From Kutzneria sp. CA-103260 (GTDB lineage: Bacteria; Actinomycetota; Actinomycetes; Mycobacteriales; Pseudonocardiaceae), in assembly GCF_018263855.1 (NCBI RefSeq), contig NZ_CP073318.1:8556001-8620000 (forward strand): DNA of 64,000 nucleotides, given 5' to 3'. A program made the position numbers and the translations under genes. Shown piece by piece: positions 8,384-16,887 of this stretch. Position 1 is the first letter of the stretch. Each line of letters begins with the position of its first letter. Under the pieces are notes generated by a model that did no database searches, was not told the origin of the DNA, and worked only from the letters and a program-made list of their open reading frames with translations.

Positions 8384-8734
8384 TCAGAACCCGGGCAGAC
8401 TCAGGCCGCCGAGGTCGAACCCGCCGCCGCCGAGACCGCCGGCCAGCGGGCCCATCTTCTGCGCGGCCAGCTCCTGGGCGTTGTTGTTGGCGTCGCGGAC
8501 CGCGGCCACCACCAGGTCGGCCAGGGTCTCCACGTCCTCCGGGTCGACCACCTTGGGGTCGATGTTCAGACCCTTCAGCTCGCCCGCGCCGGACACGGTC
8601 GCGGTCACCAGGCCGCCGCCCGCGGTGCCGGTGACCTCGGCCGCCGCCAGCTCCTGCTGCGCGTTGACCAACTGCTGCTGCATCTGCTGGGCCTGTTGCA
8701 GGATCTGTTGCATGTTGGGCTGGCCGGGCTGCAC
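8384..8734 (-). CDS. Nucleoid-associated protein YbaB/EbfC
   Basis: The product is 116 residues, starting at GTG 8734 with a GAGAGGAG ribosome site 5 bases away. It has a Gln-rich N-terminal helix (NMQQILQQAQQMQQQL) and the YbaB core (VTATVSGAGELKGLNIDPKVVDPEDVETLADLVVAAV). The C-terminus is Gly-rich. It forms dimers that bind DNA in this family. It is directly upstream of recR, 2 bases apart, and divergent from the S9 peptidase. Confidence 0.9.
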   Translation of the reverse strand: MQPGQPNMQQILQQAQQMQQQLVNAQQELAAAEVTGTAGGGLVTATVSGAGELKGLNIDPKVVDPEDVETLADLVVAAVRDANNNAQELAAQKMGPLAGGLGGGGFDLGGLSLPGF

Positions 8735-8797
8735 CGCGGCTCCTCTCGTCGGTTTGACCACAACCAGCGTAGTCGCCGGGTGTGACAGGGTGGATCC

Positions 8798-10558
8798 ATG
8801 GGGCTGGACGTGAGGCGACTTCTGGAACTGCACACCTGGCGGGCGTTCGACGTCGACGACGAGGGGCGGGTGCTGGCCGGGTCGGACGAGACGGGCCGGG
8901 TGCAGCTCGTCGAGCTGGCGGCGGACGGCACGGCGACGCCATTGCCGCATCTGACCGGTGTGAGCACGGCCAAGTACGTCAAGGGCGAGCGAGCCGTGGT
9001 CGTCGAGCACGACAGCGGCGGCAACGAACGCGGGCAGCTGTCGCTGCTGAGCCTGGGCGACCAGGAGTTCACGCCGCTGGTGCACGACGAGCGCTACATC
9101 CACCGGCTGATGGGCGTGCTGCCCGGCCGTGTCGTGTACGCCACCAACCGGCGCAACAAGGTCGACTTCGACGTCGCGGTGCGCAACGTGTTCAGCGGAG
9201 CTGAGGAGGTCGTCTACGACCGCGGCGGCTCCCAGCTCGACGCCAAGCTGTCCCCGGACAGCCGCTACCTGGCCACCACCATCGGCGCCGACCAGGCCAA
9301 CTCGATGCAGCTGCTGCTGCTCGACACCATGCCGGAGACCGAGGACGACCAGGTGGTCGAGCTGACCGGTGCCGACGAGGAGACCAACATCGGGCACGTC
9401 GGCTGGCTGCCCGACGGCTCCGGGCTGATCGTCACCAGCAACCGGGACCGCGAGTTCAAGGCGGTGGCCCGCTACGACCTGGCGTCGGCCCACTGGACCT
9501 GGCTGGTCGCCGCCGAGCGGCACGACCTGACCGGCTGGCTGTCCCCGGACGGCCGCAAGCTGCTGGTGATGACCAACGTCGACGGCGTGGCCCGGCTGAC
9601 CGTGCACGACGGCACGACCGGCCGCCAGCTCGACGAGATCCAGTTGCCCGCGGACGGCTGGCTCTCCTATCCCCTGCCGGATCCGGTGTTCTCGCCGAAC
9701 TCCCGGTACGTGGCGCTGACCTTCAGCTCGCCGACGATCCCGATGGACGTGCTGCTGGTCGACCTGGACTCGGCCAAGGTCACGTCGCTGACCGACACCG
9801 GCTCGCAGCAGGCCGGCCTGGTGGAGCCGACGCATGTCCGCGCCAACGGCCAGATCCCGTGCTTCGTCTACGGCAGCGGCACCTCAGCGGTGCTTTTCCT
9901 GCACGGCGGTCCCGAGGGTCAGTCGCAGCGCCGGTTCGACCCGCTGGTGCAGGGACTGGTGGCCGCCGGGCACGTGGTCGTGGTGCCGAACATCCGAGGA
10001 TCCATCGGTTACGGCAAGACGTACTACGCCGCCGACGACCGGCGTAAGCGGCTGGACTCGATCCAGGACCTGGCGGTGCTGCACGACTGGCTGCCGTCGA
10101 TCGGGGTCGACCCGGCGAAGGTCGCGCTGTGGGGCCGGTCCTACGGCGGCTACCTGGTGCTGGCCGGGCTGGCGTTCCTGCCGGAGCGGTGGGCGGCCGG
10201 CGTGGACATCGTCGGCATCTCCTCGCTCGTCACGTTCCTGGAGAACACCTCGCCGTACCGGCGGCGGCTGCGGGAGCGGGAGTACGGCTGGCTGGACCGC
10301 GACCGGGACTTCCTGGAGGAGGCGTCCCCGATGAACAAGGTCGACCAGATCAGGGCGCCCCTGTTCGTGGTGCACGGGGCCAACGACCCGCGGGTGCCGC
10401 TGAGCGAGGCCGAGCAGCTGGTGGCGGCGGTGCGCGGCAACGGCGTCGAGTGCGAGCTGGTGGTGCACGACAACGAGGGGCACCAGATGGCCAACCTGGA
10501 CAACAAGCTGGCCACCTATCCCCGGGCGATCGAGTTCGTCACCCGCCAGCTGGCTTAG
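8798..10558 (+). CDS. S9-family prolyl oligopeptidase-type serine peptidase
   Basis: This 586-residue protein has an N-terminal beta-propeller-like part (about 1-330, with repeated LSPDSRYLA and LSPDGRKLL units) and a C-terminal alpha/beta hydrolase. The nucleophile is in GRSYGG (Ser about 448), the acid in GANDPRVP (Asp about 530) and the His in NEGH (about 562). No signal peptide is visible, so it is likely cytoplasmic. The fold is that of acylaminoacyl peptidase or prolyl oligopeptidase; the exact substrate is not clear. ATG 8798 has AGGGTGG upstream. The C-terminus overlaps dnaX tail-to-tail by 20 bases. Confidence 0.85.
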   Translation: MGLDVRRLLELHTWRAFDVDDEGRVLAGSDETGRVQLVELAADGTATPLPHLTGVSTAKYVKGERAVVVEHDSGGNERGQLSLLSLGDQEFTPLVHDERYIHRLMGVLPGRVVYATNRRNKVDFDVAVRNVFSGAEEVVYDRGGSQLDAKLSPDSRYLATTIGADQANSMQLLLLDTMPETEDDQVVELTGADEETNIGHVGWLPDGSGLIVTSNRDREFKAVARYDLASAHWTWLVAAERHDLTGWLSPDGRKLLVMTNVDGVARLTVHDGTTGRQLDEIQLPADGWLSYPLPDPVFSPNSRYVALTFSSPTIPMDVLLVDLDSAKVTSLTDTGSQQAGLVEPTHVRANGQIPCFVYGSGTSAVLFLHGGPEGQSQRRFDPLVQGLVAAGHVVVVPNIRGSIGYGKTYYAADDRRKRLDSIQDLAVLHDWLPSIGVDPAKVALWGRSYGGYLVLAGLAFLPERWAAGVDIVGISSLVTFLENTSPYRRRLREREYGWLDRDRDFLEEASPMNKVDQIRAPLFVVHGANDPRVPLSEAEQLVAAVRGNGVECELVVHDNEGHQMANLDNKLATYPRAIEFVTRQLA

Positions 10559-12572
10559 CCTTCTTCTCGATCGGGACCGCGCCGAGCTCCTCGTTCAGCA
10601 TCTCCAGCAGCACGTCGTGCGGGTCGCGGCGGTCGACGAGCTCGCCCGGCTCGGGCACCCGGGCCGCCTCGGCCATCATCGACTCTTCGCTCTCCGGCTC
10701 CGGCGCCGGCTCCGGTTCGGCGGGCTCGTCCGGCTCCGGCGGCAGCGGGATGTCGTCCACGGCCGGGGCCGGTGGCCGGGGGGCGACCGGCGTCGGCTGC
10801 ACCTCGGGCTGCGGCCGGGCCGCCTGGCTGGGCCGGGTCGGGGCGACGGGGCGCTGCCGCGGCGGGGCCGCCGCCGGGGCGGCCATCGCGCCCGGGCCAC
10901 CGCCGGCCTCGCCGTGCACGACCTTGACCTGCCAGGCACCGCCGACAACGGTGCCGACGGCGGCCGCGATGGCGTCCTGGTTCTGGGCCGCGGCGAGGCG
11001 GCGGGCCAGCGGGGCCGAGGTGTGCGCGATGGTGACGGTGTTGCCGTCCACGGACTGCACGGCGGCGTTCATCAGCATGGCTTGCGTCGACTTGCTGGGG
11101 ATCGCCGCCAGCAGCTGCGACCACAGCCGGCGCAGCGTCGCCACGTCCACACCGCCGTCGCTCGCGGCCGCGGGAGCCGGGGCCGGCTCGGGTTCCGGCG
11201 GCGGAGCCTGGACCTGAGGCTGGGGTTCCGGTTGCCGAGGTGCCGGGGCCTGGACCTGCGGCTCTGCCGGCGGCTGCGCCGGTGCCGCCGCGGGCTGCGG
11301 TGCCGTGGCTTGCGGCGGGGCGGGCTGTTCGGGTTCCGCCGCACGCTGCGAAGGCCGCTGGAACTTGTTCGCGACCGGCGCCTGCGCTTCGGCGGCGACT
11401 GCGCCGGCTGCCGCGACCGGGCGGTGCTCCAGCTGCTCGATCCGTTGCAGCAGCGCGGCATCCGTGGCACTGGCGGCCGGCAGCATCATCCGGGAGCACA
11501 GCAGTTCCAGCACCAGCCGGGGAGCCGTCGCGCCGCGCATCTCGATCAGGCCGGCGTGCACGATCTCGGCGTACCGGGTGAGCGTGGCCGGGCCGAGGCC
11601 GGTGACCTGGTCCCGCATCTGCGCCAGCTCGTCCTCCGGCGCGTTGATCAGCCCGCGCTGGCCCGCGTCCGGCACCGCCGACAGCAGCACCAGGTCACGC
11701 AGCCGCTCCAGCAGGTCCGCCGCGAACCGCCGGGGGTCGTGGCCGGCCTCGACGACCCGGTCCAGCGTGCCGTACACCGCCGAGCCGTCGTTGGCCGACA
11801 GGCCGCGCACCATCTCGTCGATCAGGGCCACGTCCGTCACGCCGAGCAGCGAGATCGCCCGCTCGTAGGTGACGCCCTCCTCGCCCGCGCCGGCCAGCAG
11901 CTGGTCCATCACCGACAGCGTGTCGCGGGCCGAGCCACCGCCCGCGCGCAGCACCAGCGGGTACACCGCCGGCTCGACCTTCACGCCCTCGTCGCCGCAG
12001 ATGCTCTCCAGCAGGCCGCGCAGCGTGCCCGGCGGGATCAGCCGGAACGGGTAGTGGTGGGTGCGGGACCGGATGGTCGGCAGCACCTTCTCCGGCTCGG
12101 TGGTGGCGAACACGAAGATGAGGTGCTCCGGCGGCTCCTCCACGATCTTCAGCAGGGCGTTGAAGCCCTGCGTGGTGACCATGTGCGCCTCGTCGATGAT
12201 GAAGACCCGGTAGCGGGCCTCCGCCGGCGCGTAGAAGGCCCGGTCGCGCAGCTCTCGGGCGTCGTCCACACCGCCGTGGCTGGCCGCGTCCAGCTCCACC
12301 ACGTCCACCGTGCCCGAGCCGCCCGGGGCCAGGCCCACGCAGGAGTTGCACACCCCGCACGGATTCGGCGTCGGGCCCTGCACGCAGTTCAGCGAGCGGG
12401 CCAGGATGCGGGCGCTGGACGTCTTGCCGCAGCCCCGCGGCCCCGAGAACAGATAGGCGTGGTTCACCCGCCCCGCGGCCAACGCGGCCCGCAGCGGCTC
12501 GGTGACGTGATCCTGGCCGACGACCTCGGCAAAGGTCGCGGGCCGGTACTTGCGGTAGAGGGCGAGCGCCAC
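10539..12572 (-). CDS. dnaX: DNA polymerase III subunit gamma/tau
   Basis: This 677-residue protein starts ALYRKYRPATFAEVVGQDHV. It has Walker A GPRGCGKTS near residue 45, a four-cysteine zinc site (NCV...PCGVCNSC), the VFIIDEAHM Walker B and an SRC-like FATTEPEKVLPTIRSR sensor region. From about residue 390 a long Pro/Ala/Gln-rich tail with mixed acidic blocks replaces the tau domains of E. coli. It is the clamp-loader ATPase. It is preceded 62 bases upstream on the same strand by the SRP RNA gene, an arrangement seen in many actinobacteria. Confidence 0.95.
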   Translation of the reverse strand: MALALYRKYRPATFAEVVGQDHVTEPLRAALAAGRVNHAYLFSGPRGCGKTSSARILARSLNCVQGPTPNPCGVCNSCVGLAPGGSGTVDVVELDAASHGGVDDARELRDRAFYAPAEARYRVFIIDEAHMVTTQGFNALLKIVEEPPEHLIFVFATTEPEKVLPTIRSRTHHYPFRLIPPGTLRGLLESICGDEGVKVEPAVYPLVLRAGGGSARDTLSVMDQLLAGAGEEGVTYERAISLLGVTDVALIDEMVRGLSANDGSAVYGTLDRVVEAGHDPRRFAADLLERLRDLVLLSAVPDAGQRGLINAPEDELAQMRDQVTGLGPATLTRYAEIVHAGLIEMRGATAPRLVLELLCSRMMLPAASATDAALLQRIEQLEHRPVAAAGAVAAEAQAPVANKFQRPSQRAAEPEQPAPPQATAPQPAAAPAQPPAEPQVQAPAPRQPEPQPQVQAPPPEPEPAPAPAAASDGGVDVATLRRLWSQLLAAIPSKSTQAMLMNAAVQSVDGNTVTIAHTSAPLARRLAAAQNQDAIAAAVGTVVGGAWQVKVVHGEAGGGPGAMAAPAAAPPRQRPVAPTRPSQAARPQPEVQPTPVAPRPPAPAVDDIPLPPEPDEPAEPEPAPEPESEESMMAEAARVPEPGELVDRRDPHDVLLEMLNEELGAVPIEKKAKPAGG

Positions 12573-12633
12573 GGGTACGACCCTACTGCGGTGGTCCGAC
12601 AGTCCAGTGCCGGACCTGGTCCGGGCAAAAAAA

Positions 12634-12744
12634 GGGGACCCCGCGCACCTGTCAGAGCCCGCTTATCCTTGCTGCCTTCCGGCCCTGGGGAGGTTCACAG
12701 GATGGACACCGCACGAGGTCCACGGACAGTGTAGCGGGTCCCCC
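12634..12744 (-). ncRNA. ffs: Small signal recognition particle RNA (4.5S type)
   Basis: On the minus strand the ends pair (GGGGACCCGC with GCGGGGTCCCC) around a long hairpin whose tip holds the SRP domain IV signature: GTGAACC, then GGGCCGGAAGGCAGCAAGGATAAGC in two segments. The GGAA tetraloop and the asymmetric A-rich loop that bind Ffh are present. A run of seven T on the minus strand directly after the 3' end acts as a terminator. The length is about 111 bases, typical of the short actinobacterial SRP RNA. It sits immediately upstream of dnaX. Confidence 0.9.
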
Positions 12745-12797
12745 GATGGGATTGCTCGGCGGGCGGTCTTGAGGCGGCGGGAGCAGGATCCCGGGCC

Positions 12798-13058
12798 ATG
12801 GCGGAGGACACACGGCCTGAGATCGACATCGAGCTGTTCGGCGGTCCCGAGGACGGCCGGACGATCAAGGTCCCGGCGCAGCGGGACGGGGTCCCCGTGC
12901 TGCCGCGCTGGGAGTTCCCGCAGCTGCCCAAGGAACGCAACCGCGAGAAGCTGAAGGCCGCCCTGGCCGCCTCGCCGGTCATCGTCTACGAGCGCCCGGC
13001 CGAACCCACCCACGGCCGCTGGAAATACGTCTACGCCGGCACCCGCGCCCGGAGCTGA
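12798..13058 (+). CDS. Conserved small hypothetical protein
   Basis: This 86-residue soluble protein reads IDIELFGGPEDGRTIKVPAQRDGVPVLPRWEFP and ends with Lys/Arg-rich segments (KERNREKLK, HGRWKYVYAGTRARS). The GGPEDGRxxxVP pattern occurs in small actinobacterial and phage-borne hypothetical proteins. There is no catalytic signature, signal peptide or membrane segment. The codon use fits the host, so it is probably expressed. It is transcribed away from the SRP RNA and upstream of a tRNA. I cannot assign a function. Confidence 0.6.
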   Translation: MAEDTRPEIDIELFGGPEDGRTIKVPAQRDGVPVLPRWEFPQLPKERNREKLKAALAASPVIVYERPAEPTHGRWKYVYAGTRARS

Positions 13059-13139
13059 GCGAACCCCGACCGCACCCGCCCATAAGCCCCTCACCAGCCG
13101 TTTTGGCTGGCAAATACCCCCTCCGGTAAGCTCCCCCAC

Positions 13140-13226
13140 GGAGGATTCGCCTAGTGGCCTAGGGCGCACGACTGGAAATCGTGTTGGGGATTAAACCCCT
13201 CACGGGTTCAAATCCCGTATCCTCCG
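13140..13226 (+). tRNA. tRNA-Ser (GGA)
   Basis: The acceptor stem GGAGGAT pairs with ATCCTCC and the discriminator is G. The anticodon arm CACGA-CTGGAAA-TCGTG carries anticodon GGA. A long variable arm (GGGGATTAAACCCC) and a GGTTCAAATCC T-arm are visible. CCA is not encoded. A strong terminator hairpin follows six bases later. Confidence 0.95.
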
Positions 13227-13231
13227 CAGGT

Positions 13232-13262
13232 CAGAGGCCCCGCCGACACGGCGGGGCCTCTG
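13232..13262 (+). terminator. Intrinsic terminator of tRNA-Ser(GGA)
   Basis: Perfect 14-bp GC-rich stem (CAGAGGCCCCGCCG with CGGCGGGGCCTCTG) around an ACA loop, followed by CTGTTT. It lies just downstream of the tRNA. Confidence 0.8.
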
Positions 13263-13303
13263 CTGTTTCCACAGATGTCAGACCCTCGTGTCAGGCTGGT
13301 GGG

Positions 13304-13621
13304 GTGACGGATCCGCTGAGCGCGCTCCTGGAGGGGACGGCGGCCCACGCCCGCAGCCGGTTCGACCAGCGCAACGGGCGGCTGGGCAGTTCGACGACGG
13401 TGCACGCGGTGCATTTACAGCGGTGGCTGGGCGAGATGCTGATCCCGGCCCCGAGCTGTCACGTGGGCACGGGCACCTGGGACTTCACCCGGTTCGAGCC
13501 GACCAACGACCCGGTGACGTGCGGCCGCTGCCTGCGCTCACCACAGGTCAGGCAGGCAGCGGCCGACCACGTCTCGCCGCAACTGGAACTGGAGCTGGTC
13601 AGCCCCGAAGACAGCCGCTGA
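13304..13621 (+). CDS. Small hypothetical protein
   Basis: The product is 105 residues from GTG 13304. It is soluble, begins TDPLSALLEGTAAHARSRFDQRNGRLGSS and contains HLQRWLGEMLIP, WDFTRFEPTNDPVTC and a CGRCLRS pair that could bind a metal. The start has only a weak GGTGGG ribosome site directly adjacent. The gene follows the tRNA terminator and overlaps the aminopeptidase gene tail-to-tail by 23 bases. I do not recognise the family. Confidence 0.55.
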   Translation: MTDPLSALLEGTAAHARSRFDQRNGRLGSSTTVHAVHLQRWLGEMLIPAPSCHVGTGTWDFTRFEPTNDPVTCGRCLRSPQVRQAAADHVSPQLELELVSPEDSR

Positions 13622-15026
13622 CCCACTCCTCAATGCCGTCGGCGGTGATGGGCAGCGCCGAGGACAGCACGTCGGCCCCGGTGTCGGTGACGACCAGGTC
13701 GTCCTCGATGCGCACGCCGATGCCCCGCAGCTCCGGCGGCACGGTGAGGTCGTTGGGGTGGAAGTAGAGGCCCGGCTCGACGGTCAGCGCCATGCCGGCG
13801 GCGAGGGTGCCCTCGTGGTACGCCTCGGCCCGGGCCCGGGCGCAGTCGTGCACCTCGAGCCCGAGGAAGTGGCCGACGCCGCAGACGATGTAGCGCCGGT
13901 GGTGCTGGCCGTCGGGGTCCAGGGCCTCGTCGACGGAGACGGGCAGCAGGCCCCAGTCGTGCAGGCCCTCGGCGAGCACCCGCATGGCGGTGTGGTGGAA
14001 CGCCCGGTACTCGGCGCCGGGCCGCACGTCGGCCATGGCGGCCAGGTGGGCCTTGAGCACGAGCTCGTACACCTGCCGCTGCGGGTCGCTGAACTTGCCG
14101 CTGACCGGGAAGGTCCGGGTCACGTCAGCGGTGTAGTAGGTGTTGACCTCGACGCCGGCGTCCATGAGCAGCAGCCCGTCGGCCGGCACGTCGCCGTCGC
14201 AGCGAACCCAGTGCAGCACCGGGGCGTGCGGCCCGGCGGCCAGGATCGAGGCGTAGCCGGGGGCGTTGCCGCTGGTGCGGGCACGGCGGTCGAAGGTGCC
14301 CTGGAGCCAGCGTTCGCCGCCGCCCTTGATGGCCATCGGCAGCTCGCCGGCGACCTCGGCGAAGCCGAGCACGGTGGCGTCGACGGCCGCCTGGAGCTGG
14401 CCGATCTCCCACGCGTCCTTGAACCGGCGCAGCTCGGCGAGGGTGGTGCGCAGGCCGGCGCTGTTGCCGTAGCCGAGGGCGTCCAGCATCGGCTCGACGC
14501 CGCCGGTGGCATTGACCGCCGGGTGCTGGCCGCGCAGCAGGCCGGGCAGGTCCTCGATGCGCCGGCAGGTCAGGCCGAGCGCCTCGCCCCATTCGGCCAG
14601 CCCGGGCACCGGCCCGATCCACAGCTCGCCGTCGCGGGCGCTGCCGAAGAACTCCGGGTCGCCCGGGCGCGCGGGTTCCCGCAGCAGCAGGACGGCCTCG
14701 TGCCCGCCGGCGACCGGCAGCATCAGCAGCACCGCGCCCTCGGCGTTGCAGCCGGTCAGCCACGAGAAGTCGCTGTCCGGGCGGAAGTCGTAGTCGGTGT
14801 CGTTGGCACGGATCGGGGCCCGCCCGGACGCCACGGCGATGCGCTGCCCCGGGAACTCCGCGGACAGCCGGGCCCGGTGCGCGGCGGCCGCCTCGGCCGC
14901 GCCCGGGGTCAGCCGGACCTCCCGCGCCGCGTCGCCCCAGCCGGTTCCGACCGAGGACCGGAATCCGGTCGCCTCGACCAGCCTGGACGGGTCGCGCCTC
15001 GCCGGCCGATCAATCATGTCGAGCAC
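13599..15026 (-). CDS. Aminopeptidase P family (Xaa-Pro aminopeptidase)
   Basis: The product is 475 residues with the aminopeptidase P N-terminal domain (FPGQRIAVASGRAPIRANDTDYDFRPDSDFSWLTG) and a C-terminal pita-bread domain. The dinuclear metal ligands are visible: Asp in LLMDAGVEV and ADVTRTFP, His in GVGHFLGLEVHD, Glu in TVEPGLYF and Glu in GVRIEDDLVV. These enzymes release the N-terminal residue before proline. The start lies 3 bases from the end of the racemase-like gene, so this is the last gene of the hydroxyproline operon. There it could free proline or hydroxyproline from peptides; that role is inferred. Confidence 0.88.
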   Translation of the reverse strand: MLDMIDRPARRDPSRLVEATGFRSSVGTGWGDAAREVRLTPGAAEAAAAHRARLSAEFPGQRIAVASGRAPIRANDTDYDFRPDSDFSWLTGCNAEGAVLLMLPVAGGHEAVLLLREPARPGDPEFFGSARDGELWIGPVPGLAEWGEALGLTCRRIEDLPGLLRGQHPAVNATGGVEPMLDALGYGNSAGLRTTLAELRRFKDAWEIGQLQAAVDATVLGFAEVAGELPMAIKGGGERWLQGTFDRRARTSGNAPGYASILAAGPHAPVLHWVRCDGDVPADGLLLMDAGVEVNTYYTADVTRTFPVSGKFSDPQRQVYELVLKAHLAAMADVRPGAEYRAFHHTAMRVLAEGLHDWGLLPVSVDEALDPDGQHHRRYIVCGVGHFLGLEVHDCARARAEAYHEGTLAAGMALTVEPGLYFHPNDLTVPPELRGIGVRIEDDLVVTDTGADVLSSALPITADGIEEWVSGCLRG

Positions 15027-15029
15027 TCC

Positions 15030-16019
15030 TCACAGCGTGAACCCGTTCGGGAACGGGTCGGTTGGGTCCAGCAAGTACTGTGCCATGCCGGTCAGCCAGG
15101 CGCGGCCTTCGATCGTCGGGGTCACGCCCTGTGAGGTCTCGGCCACCAGCCGCCCGGTGAACCGGGTGCCCAGCAGCGACTCGTTCACGAAGTCGGTGTG
15201 CAGCGCCAGCTCGCCGCGGGCGTGCAGCTGGGCCATCCGCGCGCTGGTCCCGGTTCCGCAGGGCGACCGGTCGAACCAGCCGGGGTGGATCACCATGGCG
15301 TTGCGCGCGTCACTGCCGTCCTCGCCGGGAGCGACCAGCTGGACGTGCTTGCAGCCGGCGATGCCGGGATCTTCGCGGTGCACGGGCCGTCGCTGCGCGT
15401 TGATAGCGTCCATAATGGACAGACCGGTCGCCAGCATCCGTTTCTTCTCCTTGACGTCGAAGGTTATGCCCAGCGATTCGATCGGCAGGATGGCGTAGAA
15501 GTTGCCACCGTAGGCCATGTCGTAGCGGACCTCGCCCAGACCCGGCACATCCACCACGCCGTCGAGTTCGTGGGCGTACGCCGGCACGTTCTGGAACCGC
15601 ACCGATTCCGCGCGGCCGTCACGCACGTTGACCTCGGCGACCACCAGACCCGCCGGAGTGTCCAGCCGCACGGTCGTGACCGGTTCGGTGACCTCGACCA
15701 TGCCGGTCTCCACCAACACGGTCGCCACGCCGATGGTGCCGTGCCCGCACATCGGCAGGCAGCCGGAGACCTCGATGTAGAGCACACCCCAGTCGGCGTC
15801 CGGCCGGGTCGACGGCTGCAGGATCGCGCCGCTCATGGCGGCGTGCCCCCGCGGTTCGTTCACCAGGAACTGCCGGATGTGGTCCATGTTCTTGACGAAG
15901 TGCTCGCGCCGCTCGGCCATGGTGGCCCCGGGGATGGGCCCGACGCCGCCGGTGATCACCCGCGTCGGCATGCCCTCGGTGTGCGAGTCGACCGCCGTGA
16001 AGTACCTACTTGCCCGCAT
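15030..16019 (-). CDS. Proline racemase family, likely 4-hydroxyproline 2-epimerase
   Basis: The product is 329 residues, the standard family length. Both catalytic cysteines of the two-base mechanism are present: MCGHGTIG near residue 90 and DRSPCGTGTSAR near residue 250. A Cys in the second motif excludes the dehydratase subgroup, where it is Thr. Together with the adjacent three-subunit FAD oxidase and DapA-like gene this points to epimerising trans-4-hydroxy-L-proline to cis-4-hydroxy-D-proline. Substrate choice between proline and hydroxyproline rests on context. The start lies one base after the previous stop. Confidence 0.85.
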   Translation of the reverse strand: MRASRYFTAVDSHTEGMPTRVITGGVGPIPGATMAERREHFVKNMDHIRQFLVNEPRGHAAMSGAILQPSTRPDADWGVLYIEVSGCLPMCGHGTIGVATVLVETGMVEVTEPVTTVRLDTPAGLVVAEVNVRDGRAESVRFQNVPAYAHELDGVVDVPGLGEVRYDMAYGGNFYAILPIESLGITFDVKEKKRMLATGLSIMDAINAQRRPVHREDPGIAGCKHVQLVAPGEDGSDARNAMVIHPGWFDRSPCGTGTSARMAQLHARGELALHTDFVNESLLGTRFTGRLVAETSQGVTPTIEGRAWLTGMAQYLLDPTDPFPNGFTL

Positions 16020-16020
16020 G

Positions 16021-16887
16021 TCAGGCCATCCGGGCGAGATCGGCGTCCAACCGGGCGCGGTTGGCCTCGGTCAGCGGGCCGCGCGGCGGCCGGCACGGGC
16101 CGCCGTAACGGCCGATCTTGTCCATCACGTACTTGATGGCCTGCACGAACTCGGTCCGCGAGTCCCAGCGGAACACCGCGACCAGGCGCTCGTACAGCTT
16201 GCGGGCCTCCTCGACCCGACCTTCCCGGGCCAGGTTGAACAGCTCCACCGACTCGGCCGGATAGGCGTTGGGGAAGCCGGCGAACCAGCCGGTCGCGCCC
16301 ATCAGCACCGCCTCCAGCAACACGTCGTCCGCGCCGGCGGCGATCGCGAGGCCCGGGGCCTGCTCGCGGATCTCCAGCACGCGGCGGACGTCGCCGGAGA
16401 ACTCCTTGACCGCCAGCACGTTGTCGATCTGGCTGATCTCACGCAGCAACTGCGGCGTGAGGTCGACCTTGGTGTCGAAGGGGTTGTTGTAGACCATCAC
16501 CGGCAGTCCGACCGAGGCCACGGCGGCGAAGTGGTCGATCACCTCGCGGTCGTTGGCCCGGTACATGGTCGGTGGCAGGCAGAGCAGGCCGTCCGCGCCG
16601 TCCTCGGCGGCCAGTTCGGCCCAGCGCCTGGCCTGGTGCGAGCCCGGCGCGTGCACGCCGACGACCACGATGCCGTCGTCCCCGACGGTGTCGATGGCGG
16701 TCCTGGCCACGGCCCGGCGCTCGTCGTCGGTGAGCGACGAGTACTCGCCGAGCGAGCCGTTGGGGCCGACGCCGTGGCAGCCGTTGTCGATCAGCCAGCG
16801 GCAGTGCTCGGCGTAGCGGTCGAAGTCGATGCTCAGATCGTCGTGGTACGGCAGCGCGGTCGCGACCACAACTCCATCGAAGATCAT
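16021..16887 (-). CDS. DapA-family lyase, likely pyrroline-4-hydroxy-2-carboxylate deaminase
   Basis: The 288-residue product starts at ATG 16887, with GGAGG upstream and an ATGA overlap with the previous gene. It has the DHDPS/N-acetylneuraminate lyase barrel motifs GPNGSLGEYSSLTDDER (about residue 43), VYNNPFDTKVDL with the catalytic-type Tyr, and VLAVKEFSGD with the Schiff-base Lys (about residue 165). In hydroxyproline catabolic clusters this family removes ammonia from 1-pyrroline-4-hydroxy-2-carboxylate to give 2-oxoglutarate semialdehyde. That assignment comes from the neighbours; a true DHDPS would be less expected here. Confidence 0.85.
   Translation of the reverse strand: MIFDGVVVATALPYHDDLSIDFDRYAEHCRWLIDNGCHGVGPNGSLGEYSSLTDDERRAVARTAIDTVGDDGIVVVGVHAPGSHQARRWAELAAEDGADGLLCLPPTMYRANDREVIDHFAAVASVGLPVMVYNNPFDTKVDLTPQLLREISQIDNVLAVKEFSGDVRRVLEIREQAPGLAIAAGADDVLLEAVLMGATGWFAGFPNAYPAESVELFNLAREGRVEEARKLYERLVAVFRWDSRTEFVQAIKYVMDKIGRYGGPCRPPRGPLTEANRARLDADLARMA

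Noticed and set aside
10617..12734. 705-residue + strand frame opposite dnaX
   Set aside because: Runs through the SRP RNA and mirrors dnaX codons; no motif of its own.
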